From the NCBI RefSeq assembly GCF_902374955.1, contig NZ_CABKRX010000096.1:1-19705 (forward strand): DNA of 19,705 bases. Direction: 5' to 3'. A program made the translations under genes and the position numbers. The notes beneath the pieces were generated by a model. The model was not told where the DNA came from. It searched no databases and worked only from the letters and a program-made list of their open reading frames with translations. Shown in pieces: positions 1 to 6,771 of this stretch (position 1 is its first letter; each line of letters begins with the position of its first letter). The DNA comes from Bacillus massilioanorexius (lineage in GTDB: Bacteria; Bacillota; Bacilli; Bacillales; DSM-1321).

Positions 1-254
1 ATACTTTTTATAGTCAATGCATGTTTTTTTATGTCTGGTTTTCGTATTTTTTCTAGTTTATGAGCAAATAGTGAAGTTCAATTTTGCCCGAGGATGACCG
101 CTTTTTGAGGGCAATAGTTGAGCACCCTTGACATCTAGTGCTTGGAGGCTCTTACTCTTCCAGCTGTCCTGTAGCATACGCTCCAATCGACCTTTTTTTT
201 TACTAATTGCATTCATCGACTTAAACTTTTTATGAAAATAGCCTTTCACAATTA
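1..254. other. Left-edge region with an unassigned small ORF
   Basis: No gene can be called with confidence. A 63-codon minus-strand frame runs from a GTG at 249 to a stop at 58, starting 5 bases after the regulator's stop codon, with no Shine-Dalgarno sequence. Its first part is basic and Lys-rich; its last part, about 60-180, is visibly richer in G and C than the flanks and reads LLPSKSGHPRAKLNFTICS. That composition change suggests the tail of a mobile or repeated element, or a decayed gene, rather than a native gene. I do not recognise the family. Confidence 0.25.
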
Positions 255-1166
255 TTAAATTAATATTTTCGATTGTGAATATTGCTTTTTGGCGGTAGCA
301 ATGACAAAATCTCGGAATTTACATACGGCTGGAGATAAGTAATGGTTTTTGAGCATAGCAAGATAAATGTATCTTTGATATTCAGGTTCTTTAATGGGTA
401 ACACTTTAACATTGTGATAGTTTAACGCTGCTATTTTGGGAATCACAGCAATTCCATAATCCACTGAAACAAGACCAGCAACGGCACTATCCTCTTCTAC
501 CTCACATACAATTCTAGGTTTGACCTGAACCTGTTCGAATAAGCTATCAATAATAGGACGTATACCACTTTCTTTATTAAAGAAAACAAATGGAAAGGGA
601 GCGGTATCTTTTAAGTGTACATATTCGTTATCAGCCAACGGATGATTAAACGAAGTAATAACGACTAATTCTTGTTGGGCAATTGGAATAAATTCAATAT
701 CTGGTTCGTTATCAATCATTGAACAAAAAGCTAAGTCATATTTCTCTTCTTTTAAACCTTGAATGATATTATTAGTCACACCTTGACTAAAAGAAAATGA
801 AATATTTTGGTTAGCTTCTATACTTGAGAAAGCTTGAACCATATTCGGTATAAAATGAGATCCCAAAGTATAAATAAAGGCTAGGTCAATTACACCGTGA
901 GTTGGACTCGCTAGGTTTTTTAGCTTCTTTTCTCCTTTTTCTAATTCATCTAGTGCATTCTCTACATAGCTTAAAAAAAAGCGTCCGTACTTTGTTAAAC
1001 GTATATTTCTCCCTTGTTTTTCAAATAAGTATATTCCCAATTCTCTTTCAAGCTCTGATATAGCGTGGCTTAAGCTTGGTTGCGTAATAGAAAGATGTGA
1101 GGCAGCTTGTGTATAATGTTCTAATTTAGCAAGTGTGCGAAAGTAATATAGTTGGCGTAAATTCAT
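255..1166 (-). CDS. LysR-type transcriptional regulator of the quinate/shikimate cluster
   Basis: A 303-residue protein of normal LysR length. Residues 1-60 form the winged helix-turn-helix: MNLRQLYYF opening, the QAASHLSITQPSLSHAI recognition helix, and ELGIYLFEKQGR. About 90-295 is the periplasmic-binding-like effector domain. The family usually acts as a tetramer that binds two adjacent sites and activates on binding a small acid. The ATG at 1166 follows AAAGGA with a 9-base gap. It is divergent from the flavin reductase gene. A T-N11-A box at 1183-1202 lies just upstream of its own ribosome binding site, as expected for an autoregulated LysR gene. The same box recurs before the two aroE genes, so I infer that it controls all three units. 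The inducer is inferred to be quinate, shikimate or a dehydro-derivative. From memory, Listeria has a similar LysR, reductase, aroE, aroD order; I could not check this here. Confidence 0.9.
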   Translation of the reverse strand: MNLRQLYYFRTLAKLEHYTQAASHLSITQPSLSHAISELERELGIYLFEKQGRNIRLTKYGRFFLSYVENALDELEKGEKKLKNLASPTHGVIDLAFIYTLGSHFIPNMVQAFSSIEANQNISFSFSQGVTNNIIQGLKEEKYDLAFCSMIDNEPDIEFIPIAQQELVVITSFNHPLADNEYVHLKDTAPFPFVFFNKESGIRPIIDSLFEQVQVKPRIVCEVEEDSAVAGLVSVDYGIAVIPKIAALNYHNVKVLPIKEPEYQRYIYLAMLKNHYLSPAVCKFRDFVIATAKKQYSQSKILI

Positions 1167-1182
1167 GAATGATAATCCTTTC

Positions 1183-1250
1183 TATAGAAAATGCCTATGA
1201 ATAAAACGGCAAAAACCAATTAGATTATTGGTAATGTTGAGTCGTATAAT
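1183..1250 (+). promoter_or_regulatory. LysR-type operator and promoter module, copy 1
   Basis: The box at 1183-1202 starts TATAGA and contains ATAG-N7-CTAT with T-N11-A symmetry (T1185, A1197). CAATTAGA follows at 1217-1224 and TATAAT at 1245-1250. No good -35 hexamer stands 17 bp before the TATAAT; CAATTAGA sits there instead, as expected for an activator-dependent promoter. The box would centre near -66 of a start at about 1257, the usual place for a LysR recognition site. Copies 2 and 3 share the same geometry. It lies between the regulator and the flavin reductase and could serve both. Confidence 0.75.
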
Positions 1251-1321
1251 CTTAAAGTGTAAAACATGTATCACAGTGACATCGAGACGGAGATATTTTG
1301 TGAGTTTTTTATTAAGAGATA

Positions 1322-1339
1322 TTGTGAAATAAATCACAA
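1322..1339. promoter_or_regulatory. Fnr/Crp- or Rex-like palindrome 1
   Basis: TTGTGAAATAAATCACAA matches TGTGA-N6-TCACA, the motif of Bacillus Fnr and of Crp, in full. It differs at one position from the Rex motif TTGTGAA-N4-TTCACAA. It starts 77 bp after the start of the TATAAT of module 1 and about 105 bp before the flavin reductase start. Matching sites sit in the leaders of both aroE units. Which protein binds is an inference; both candidates report low oxygen or high NADH. Confidence 0.6.
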
Positions 1340-1445
1340 ATTATATTGTAAATAAATTACCAATCGAATACTAGTGATCAGACATTACTTTAACAAATAT
1401 TTTTTTCTTTTTCATTGGAAAAATTAACAATAGGAAGGATTAGTC

Positions 1446-3446
1446 ATGACAAATTATAAACATATTTTTGAACCACTAACTGTAAAAAGTATGACATTAA
1501 AAAATCGTATCGTAATGCCACCTATGGGAACAAACTTTGGGGGACAGCATGGCGAATTTAATGAAGATCATATTAGTTATTATGAGCAAAGAGCGAAAGG
1601 TGGGACAGGGTTAATCATCGTAGAAAATGCAAATGTAGATTATCCTCTTGGCTCTAATGGAACAACACAAATCCGTATTGATCACGATAAATACATTCCC
1701 GGTTTATTCAATTTAACAGAGACATTGCACAAGTATGGTACAAATGTATCTATTCAAATCAATCATGCTGGAGCATCCGCTATACCGGACCGAATTGAAG
1801 GGCTAACACCTGTTTCTGCATCTACTATACCTTCTAAAACAGGAGGAGTTACTCCTAGACCTTTAAGTAAAGAAGAAATTTTGAACATTGTCGAAAAATA
1901 TGGAAAAGCAGCACGTCGTGCACAAATAGCTGGATTTGACGCTGTTGAAATTCATGCGGGACATTCTTATTTAATCTGTCAGTTTTTATCACCATTATAC
2001 AACGATCGTACAGACGAATTCGGTGGTAATTATGAGAATCGAGCTCGTTTTGCACGATTAGTGATTGATCGAGTAAGAGCGGAAGTAGGTCCATTTTTCC
2101 CGATAATGCTTCGTTTTAGCGCGGATGATTTACTAGCTGGAGGAAATACGTTAGATGATACCCTGCAAATATTGGAATACTTACAAGATGAGGTAGATAT
2201 CTTTAACGTTTCTGCTGCTGTAAATGATTCCGTTCAATACCAGATTGATCAAATGAACCTACCAGACGGATGGCGCTCTTATATGGCAAAGGCTGTAAAA
2301 GAGAAATTTGGAAAAGTTACAATGACAACTGGTAACATTCGTAATCCACAAATTGCTGATCAAATTTTGGCTGATGGACATGCAGATTTAATTGGCATGG
2401 GTCGTGGACTAATTGCAGATCCTTATTGGGTGAAAAAAGTAGAAACGGCAGATGAAGACAGCATTCGAAAATGTATTTCTTGTAACATCGGCTGTGCTGG
2501 GCACCGCATCGGATTAAATCGACCAATAAGATGTACAATCAATCCAAACTTAATGAATGAAGAAGGTTATAAGAAACATAAAGTATCGGAAATGACAAAT
2601 GTAGTTGTTATTGGTGGAGGAACAGCAGGTTTAGAAGCAGCTTGTACAGCAGCTGAGGTAGGCTGTTCGACATTCTTATTTGAACAAAAGCCTTATCTAG
2701 GAGGTTTAGCTCGTGAAATTGCTACATTACCAGCTAAAAATAGAATTTCGGATTTTCCTGAATATCTAGTAAGACGAGCAGAAAAATTGAAGAATTTAGT
2801 TGCATTCACCAATACAAAAGCAGATATTGAAACGATTGAAAAGTTTAAACCTGACGTGGTCGTAAATGCAACTGGTTCACAGCCTTTATTACCACCTATT
2901 CCAGGCTTATTGGATCGAATAGATAAAGTGGAAGAAAACATTTTTTCCATTATTGGTTTGCTTAATAATTTAGATGAATTTAATCAACTTGATGTTGAAG
3001 GGAAGCACATTGCTGTTATCGGAGGGGGAGCAGTGGGCTTAGATGTTGTAGAGTATTTTTCTGAAAAAGGAGCAAAGGTTACAATTGTTGAAAGATTACC
3101 GATGCTTGGTCGTGATTTAGATCATATTACTCGAATTTCAATGATGAACATGATTAAAGAGAAAGATGTAAAAGTTCATACTAATACATCTTTAATGGAG
3201 GTAGCATCTGATCACTTTACATTACAATTTGAAGGGCAAGATTCAGAATTAACTTTTGATTATGGCTTTATTTGTCTTGGTATGAAATCTGTAAATGATC
3301 ATGTTCAATTATTGCAAAAGCATTTTATGAAAAAGGGTGTAGAATTCGTAAATATTGGAGATAGTCAACGAGCACGCAAAATTTTAGATGGTATTCGAGA
3401 AGGAAGAAATATTACGGATACATTGAAAAAAATAGGTGTTATGTAA
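1446..3446 (+). CDS. FadH/enoate-reductase-type NADH:flavin oxidoreductase (FMN, 4Fe-4S, FAD)
   Basis: 666 residues, close to E. coli 2,4-dienoyl-CoA reductase FadH. Residues 1-370 form an Old Yellow Enzyme TIM barrel binding FMN. Y175 in the SYLICQFLSP segment aligns with the FadH catalytic tyrosine. Cys343, 346, 350 and 363 (CxxCxxxC-x12-C) match the 4Fe-4S ligands. A FAD-binding GGGTAG begins at G390 and an NAD(P)-binding GGGAVG at G526. The family moves hydride from NAD(P)H through FAD, the cluster and FMN to an activated C=C. AGGAAGGA precedes the ATG by 6 bases. It is monocistronic under module 1. Next to quinate/shikimate genes, the substrate may be the conjugated C=C of 3-dehydroshikimate or shikimate rather than a dienoyl-CoA; that is inference. 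Other enoates or enones remain possible. Confidence 0.85.
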   Translation: MTNYKHIFEPLTVKSMTLKNRIVMPPMGTNFGGQHGEFNEDHISYYEQRAKGGTGLIIVENANVDYPLGSNGTTQIRIDHDKYIPGLFNLTETLHKYGTNVSIQINHAGASAIPDRIEGLTPVSASTIPSKTGGVTPRPLSKEEILNIVEKYGKAARRAQIAGFDAVEIHAGHSYLICQFLSPLYNDRTDEFGGNYENRARFARLVIDRVRAEVGPFFPIMLRFSADDLLAGGNTLDDTLQILEYLQDEVDIFNVSAAVNDSVQYQIDQMNLPDGWRSYMAKAVKEKFGKVTMTTGNIRNPQIADQILADGHADLIGMGRGLIADPYWVKKVETADEDSIRKCISCNIGCAGHRIGLNRPIRCTINPNLMNEEGYKKHKVSEMTNVVVIGGGTAGLEAACTAAEVGCSTFLFEQKPYLGGLAREIATLPAKNRISDFPEYLVRRAEKLKNLVAFTNTKADIETIEKFKPDVVVNATGSQPLLPPIPGLLDRIDKVEENIFSIIGLLNNLDEFNQLDVEGKHIAVIGGGAVGLDVVEYFSEKGAKVTIVERLPMLGRDLDHITRISMMNMIKEKDVKVHTNTSLMEVASDHFTLQFEGQDSELTFDYGFICLGMKSVNDHVQLLQKHFMKKGVEFVNIGDSQRARKILDGIREGRNITDTLKKIGVM

Positions 3447-3535
3447 GATAAGATTTAAATGGTAGTAATAGCTATAGCCGTTTGGTATATTATGTTAAAG
3501 TTGCTGAGCGGCTAAGCTAGTCAAACCATCCCAAA

Positions 3536-3602
3536 TATAGATAAAAACTATCAATAATCATGATTTTTTCAATTAGATTTATATGTTTGGTTCTTTTATA
3601 AT
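3536..3602 (+). promoter_or_regulatory. LysR-type operator and promoter module, copy 2
   Basis: The box at 3536-3555 (TATAGA, then CTAT and AAT, T-N11-A from T3538 to A3550) is followed 34 bp later by CAATTAGA at 3570-3577. TATAAT stands at 3597-3602. Seventeen of 20 box positions match copy 3, and CTTTTATAATCAAG (3593-3606) is identical to 5645-5658. There is no consensus -35. The predicted start is about 3609, giving a leader of about 185 bases to aroE. Confidence 0.75.
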
Positions 3603-3656
3603 CAAGGAGTCATAAAATCTATTCTATTTATTGGTGATAGATTCTCATAAGTAACA

Positions 3657-3696
3657 TACACCAACGTTTGTGAATATATTCACAAACGTTGGTGTA
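3657..3696. promoter_or_regulatory. 40-bp perfect palindrome with Rex/Fnr-type core
   Basis: The two 20-bp arms are exact reverse complements centred between 3676 and 3677. The core TTGTGAATATATTCACAA (3668-3685) fits both the Rex motif TTGTGAA-N4-TTCACAA and the Fnr/Crp motif TGTGA-N6-TCACA without mismatch. No T-run follows directly, so a Rho-independent terminator is unlikely. It starts 71 bp (core) after the start of the module 2 TATAAT. Confidence 0.7.
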
Positions 3697-3793
3697 ATGT
3701 TTAACATGTGTCTATTTTTTACAATACTTCATAATTTCTTGTAAAATGAGAGAGAATATATGTGATAACGGAATAGGATGAGGAGGAAATAGA

Positions 3794-4675
3794 TTGTCTG
3801 GATCAGGTTGTATTAATGGTAATACGAAATTATTAGGACTTTTAGCAACACCTATAGGTCACTCCTTATCACCGGCTATGCATAATATGTCACTTAAAAA
3901 GCTTGGATTGAATTATGTGTATATGGCATTTGAAGTAGGAAATAAGGAACTTGCAGACGTCGTTACAGGAATGAGAGCATTACAAGTGCGTGGTTTCAAT
4001 GTATCAATGCCAAATAAAACGAAAATCCTGCCTCTTTTAGATGAACTCACACCAGCAGCTCGTTTTACAGGTGCCGTTAATACAGTTGTAAATGAAAACG
4101 GTAGGTTAATTGGCCATAATACAGATGGTATCGGTTATATGAGAGCGTTAAAAGAAGCAGAGGTAGACATTTTAGGGAAAAAGATGACGCTTATTGGTGC
4201 TGGAGGTGCGGCTACTGCTATTGCAATTCAAGCTGCATTGGACGGTATAAATGAAATTTCTATTTTTAATAGTAAAGATGATTTCTTTAATCGGGCAGAA
4301 CATAATGCGCGAATTATTAATGAAGCGATCCCAAATGTGCAATGTAATGCAGAGGTATATGATTTAGAAGATATTGATAGATTAAAGGCTGAAATTGCTA
4401 CGAGTGACATTTTAACGAATGCAACTGGAGTTGGCATGAAGCCGTTAGAGCATATCAATTTAATTCAAGATTCATCTTGGTTAAGACCTGAATTAATAGT
4501 ATCTGATATAGTCTACATACCGCGGAAAACGAAAATGATAGAAATGGCTGAACAAGTTGGTTGTAAAACAATTAATGGATTAGGCATGATGTTATGGCAA
4601 GGTGCAAAAGCATTTGAAATATGGACAGGTCAAGAGATGCCTGTAGAGTATGTAAAGAGTCAAATGTTTCAATAA
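3794..4675 (+). CDS. aroE: Quinate/shikimate dehydrogenase, YdiB-like (first copy)
   Basis: 293 residues, as usual for the AroE/YdiB family. It interconverts shikimate with 3-dehydroshikimate, and in YdiB-like members quinate with 3-dehydroquinate. Visible landmarks are the substrate serines S24 and S26 (GHSLSP), catalytic K75 (NVSMPNK), N96 and catalytic D111 (HNTDG). The nucleotide loop starts at G135 (GAGGAA), and there is a YdiB-like C-terminal half (GVGMKPLE, INGLGMMLWQGAKAFEIWTG). After the second Rossmann strand it has N159-S160-K161-D162. The aspartate matches the one linked to NAD use in YdiB, while the arginine that grips NADP phosphate is absent, which suggests NAD. The TTG start at 3794 is set by AGGAGGAA just upstream. 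It forms an operon with aroD 20 bases downstream. A catabolic or redox role is inferred from context. Confidence 0.9.
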   Translation: MSGSGCINGNTKLLGLLATPIGHSLSPAMHNMSLKKLGLNYVYMAFEVGNKELADVVTGMRALQVRGFNVSMPNKTKILPLLDELTPAARFTGAVNTVVNENGRLIGHNTDGIGYMRALKEAEVDILGKKMTLIGAGGAATAIAIQAALDGINEISIFNSKDDFFNRAEHNARIINEAIPNVQCNAEVYDLEDIDRLKAEIATSDILTNATGVGMKPLEHINLIQDSSWLRPELIVSDIVYIPRKTKMIEMAEQVGCKTINGLGMMLWQGAKAFEIWTGQEMPVEYVKSQMFQ

Positions 4676-4695
4676 ATTATAGAGGGAGAATATAT

Positions 4696-5457
4696 ATGAG
4701 CATTCTAAAAATAAAAGATGTTACGATTGGAGAAGGTGTTTCCAAAATCATTGTTCCACTTGTAGGGAAAACAGATGAGCAAATTTTACAAGAAGCAATC
4801 ATGGTTAAAGAGTTAAAACCAGATGTGGTTGAATGGCGTGTAGATATCTATGAAAAAGTGGAAGATCTTCAAGCAGTAAAAAATTTAATTGCAAAGCTAA
4901 GAGAAGTATTTGCTGAAGAATTATTACTATTTACTTTTCGTAGCCATAAAGAAGGTGGAGAGAAAGAAATTAGTGATGCCTTTTATGTAGAACTAAATCA
5001 AACAGCAATACGTACGAAAATGATAGATTTAGTAGATGTTGAATTATTTAACGAAGAAGTTAATGTGAAGAATCTAGTAGCAACTGCTAAAGAGAACGGA
5101 GTCTTTGTTATCATGTCAAACCATGATTTTTTCAAAACGCCTTCTAAAGAAGAAATTATCAATCGTTTATGTAAAATGCAGGAATATGGTGCAGACATTC
5201 CGAAGATAGCTGTTATGCCAACGTCTGTAGCAGATGTTATTACTCTATTAGATGCAACAAATACGATGAAAACGGAATATGCTGATCGTCCGCTTATTAC
5301 GATGTCAATGGGAGGAACGGGTGTTATCAGTCGCCTCGCTGGAGAAGTTTTTGGTTCCGCATTTACTTTTGGTGCAGGAAAAGAGGCTTCAGCTCCTGGT
5401 CAAATTCCTGTTTCGGAACTTCGAACGGTATTAAACATTTTACATAAAAGCTTATAA
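4696..5457 (+). CDS. aroD: Type I 3-dehydroquinate dehydratase
   Basis: Catalyses 3-dehydroquinate to 3-dehydroshikimate through a lysine Schiff base. The ATG at 4696, after AGAGGGAGAA, gives 253 residues. With that start every known active-site residue falls at the same number as in the enteric AroD enzymes: E46, R48, H143, Schiff-base K170, R213, S232 and Q236. An upstream in-frame extension inside aroE has no ribosome binding site and is rejected. It lies 20 bases after aroE, almost certainly cotranscribed. Biosynthetic dehydratases of Bacillus are, as I recall, usually type II, so a type I enzyme among transporters and YdiB-like enzymes points to a peripheral pathway joining quinate to shikimate. 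Confidence 0.95.
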   Translation: MSILKIKDVTIGEGVSKIIVPLVGKTDEQILQEAIMVKELKPDVVEWRVDIYEKVEDLQAVKNLIAKLREVFAEELLLFTFRSHKEGGEKEISDAFYVELNQTAIRTKMIDLVDVELFNEEVNVKNLVATAKENGVFVIMSNHDFFKTPSKEEIINRLCKMQEYGADIPKIAVMPTSVADVITLLDATNTMKTEYADRPLITMSMGGTGVISRLAGEVFGSAFTFGAGKEASAPGQIPVSELRTVLNILHKSL

Positions 5458-5485
5458 GAAGAGTAAATGTATAATGTAGCTATCT

Positions 5486-5514
5486 GAAGGGATAGACTTT
5501 CCATCTATTCCTTC
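5486..5514 (+). terminator. Weak hairpin after aroD
   Basis: GAAGGGATAGA (5486-5496) pairs with TCTATTCCTTC (5504-5514) over 11 bp with one G-U pair and a 7-base loop. What follows is T-rich but not a clean T-run, so termination is uncertain. Confidence 0.4.
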
Positions 5515-5586
5515 TATTATCCCTATGATTTTGTAGTTGTTTAATCATATTTAAACAGTGATTATGTACTTTAATTCGAAGAAATA

Positions 5587-5654
5587 TATAGAAAAAATCT
5601 ATAAATAAACAGCTTTTTTTCAATTAGACGTAATAGGATTTGTACTTTTATAAT
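5587..5654 (+). promoter_or_regulatory. LysR-type operator and promoter module, copy 3
   Basis: The box at 5587-5603 is an inverted repeat, TATAGA-N5-TCTATA, with T-N11-A from T5589 to A5601. CAATTAGA is at 5621-5628, again 34 bp after the box start, and TATAAT is at 5649-5654. The box centre is about 66 bp upstream of a start near 5661. It would drive the second aroE and the two permeases. Confidence 0.75.
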
Positions 5655-5709
5655 CAAGTGGTCAGCGAAAATGATCGTATTACTGATTTTGTGGGATTGA
5701 GTTTTTTAG

Positions 5710-5738
5710 TTCACATTAAAATGTGAAATATTTCACAT
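5710..5738. promoter_or_regulatory. Three alternating half-sites, Fnr/Crp- or Rex-like
   Basis: TTCACAT (5710-5716), ATGTGAA (5721-5727) and TTCACAT (5732-5738) are each separated by 4 bases, so the middle half-site can pair with either neighbour. The right-hand pair is an exact TGTGA-N6-TCACA. It starts 72 bp (at 5721) after the start of the module 3 TATAAT. Two overlapping dimer sites or two alternative hairpins are possible. Confidence 0.6.
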
Positions 5739-5831
5739 GAAGTCAATGGCTTACTTATAGATAAGTAATTAAAGTATAGCATTATGTATCGTTCTGACAA
5801 AAAATTAACAGAAAAATGTGGAGGTATTACA

Positions 5832-6710
5832 ATGACAGATCAAGGAAGAATTGATGGAAGAACAAAATTACTAGGACTTTTAGCAACACCAATAGGCCAT
5901 TCTTTATCACCAGCAATGCATAATATGTCATTAAGAAAATTAGGATTAAACTACGTATACATGGCATTTGAAGTTGGTAATGAGCAATTAGCAGACGTTG
6001 TTACTGGGATGAGAGCATTACAGGTTCGAGGGTTTAATGTTTCTATGCCAAATAAAACAAAGATACTACCATTACTTGATGAATTATCACCAGCTGCGCA
6101 GTTTGCGGGAGCGGTAAATACAGTTGTAAATGAGAATGGAAAATTAGTCGGTCATATTACAGATGGTACAGGTTATATGAGAGGGTTAAAAGAAGCGGGT
6201 GTAGAGGTAATTGGTAAGAAGATGGTATTAATGGGTGCCGGTGGAGCAGCCACTGCAATAGCTATACAGGCAGCTTTAGATGGTGTAGCAGAAATAGCTA
6301 TTTTCAATCGTGAAGATGAATTCTTTGCGAGAGCTGAGAAAAATGTACAAATCATTAATGAGGAAATGAAAGATGTGAATTGTAAAGCTACAGTTCATAA
6401 GCTTGAAGATCTTGAAGCATTAAAAGCAGCTATTGCAGAAGCTGATATATTAACAAATGGAACAGGGGTTGGAATGAAACCACTTCAAGATGAGTGTTTA
6501 ATTCCTGATCCATCTTGGCTACGTCCAGAGCTTATAGTATCTGATGTCGTTTATATACCACGTAAAACGAAAATGTTAGAGATGGCTGAAGGTGTTGGAT
6601 GTAAAACGATCAACGGATTAGGAATGATGCTTTATCAAGGTGCTAAAGCATTTGAAATTTGGACAGGTCAAGAAATGCCAGTTGACTATGTGAAAGAACA
6701 AATGTTTTAA
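5832..6710 (+). CDS. aroE: Quinate/shikimate dehydrogenase, YdiB-like (second copy)
   Basis: 292 residues from the ATG at 5832, chosen because GGAGG stands 7 bases upstream and because the N-terminus then aligns residue for residue with the first copy. I count about 61 differences in 292 positions, roughly 79% identity. S24, S26, K75, N96 and D111 are all kept, but the asparagine before T110-D111 (N109 in copy 1) is isoleucine here, a change in the otherwise conserved NTDG motif next to the catalytic aspartate. The cofactor loop reads N-R-E-D, closer to the YdiB N-R-R-D than copy 1. Likely reaction: NAD-linked quinate or shikimate oxidation, reversible. The two copies may have split the substrates. 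It is followed after 61 bases by an MFS gene in the same operon. Confidence 0.9.
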   Translation: MTDQGRIDGRTKLLGLLATPIGHSLSPAMHNMSLRKLGLNYVYMAFEVGNEQLADVVTGMRALQVRGFNVSMPNKTKILPLLDELSPAAQFAGAVNTVVNENGKLVGHITDGTGYMRGLKEAGVEVIGKKMVLMGAGGAATAIAIQAALDGVAEIAIFNREDEFFARAEKNVQIINEEMKDVNCKATVHKLEDLEALKAAIAEADILTNGTGVGMKPLQDECLIPDPSWLRPELIVSDVVYIPRKTKMLEMAEGVGCKTINGLGMMLYQGAKAFEIWTGQEMPVDYVKEQMF

Positions 6711-6771
6711 AAATCGCTTTTTACTACATTATTCAAACTAAATAAATACATTTTGAAATGGAGTTTCACTA

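Larger units (their letters stand above)
3447..3793 (+). other. Intergenic control region between reductase and first aroE
   Basis: This 347-base gap has no gene. At 3469-3480 and 3509-3519 it has a bulged stem (TAGCTATAGCCG with CGGCTAAGCTA) and a long loop. The stem lacks a T-run, so it is only a weak candidate 3' end for the reductase transcript. The rest is promoter module 2 (3536-3602), a 40-bp perfect palindrome (3657-3696), and a leader ending in AGGAGGAA at 3781-3788. Confidence 0.7.
5458..5831 (+). other. Intergenic control region before second aroE
   Basis: This 374-base gap has no gene. It holds a weak terminator-like hairpin (5486-5514), promoter module 3 (5587-5654), a triple half-site palindrome (5710-5738) and the GGAGG at 5820-5824. 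An in-frame ATG at 5784 would add 16 residues to the second aroE. It lacks a ribosome binding site, and its extra residues (MYRSDKKLTEKCGGIT) have no counterpart in the first copy. Confidence 0.7.

Noticed and set aside
1215..1364. Inverted repeats ACCAAT-N6-ATTGGT (1215-1232) and ATTGGTAAT/ATTACCAAT (1227-1235, 1356-1364) as the LysR site
   Set aside because: Neither is repeated before the aroE genes, while the TATAG-N7-CTAT box is. It may matter locally but is not the shared operator.
3657..3696. The 40-bp palindrome as terminator of the flavin reductase
   Set aside because: It is about 210 bases after the stop codon, lies downstream of the next promoter module, and has no adjoining T-run.
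1322..5770. The palindromes as classical Fnr class II sites at -41.5
   Set aside because: A -10-like hexamer at the right distance is arguable only for the 5721 site and is lacking for the other two, so I do not claim activation from these positions.
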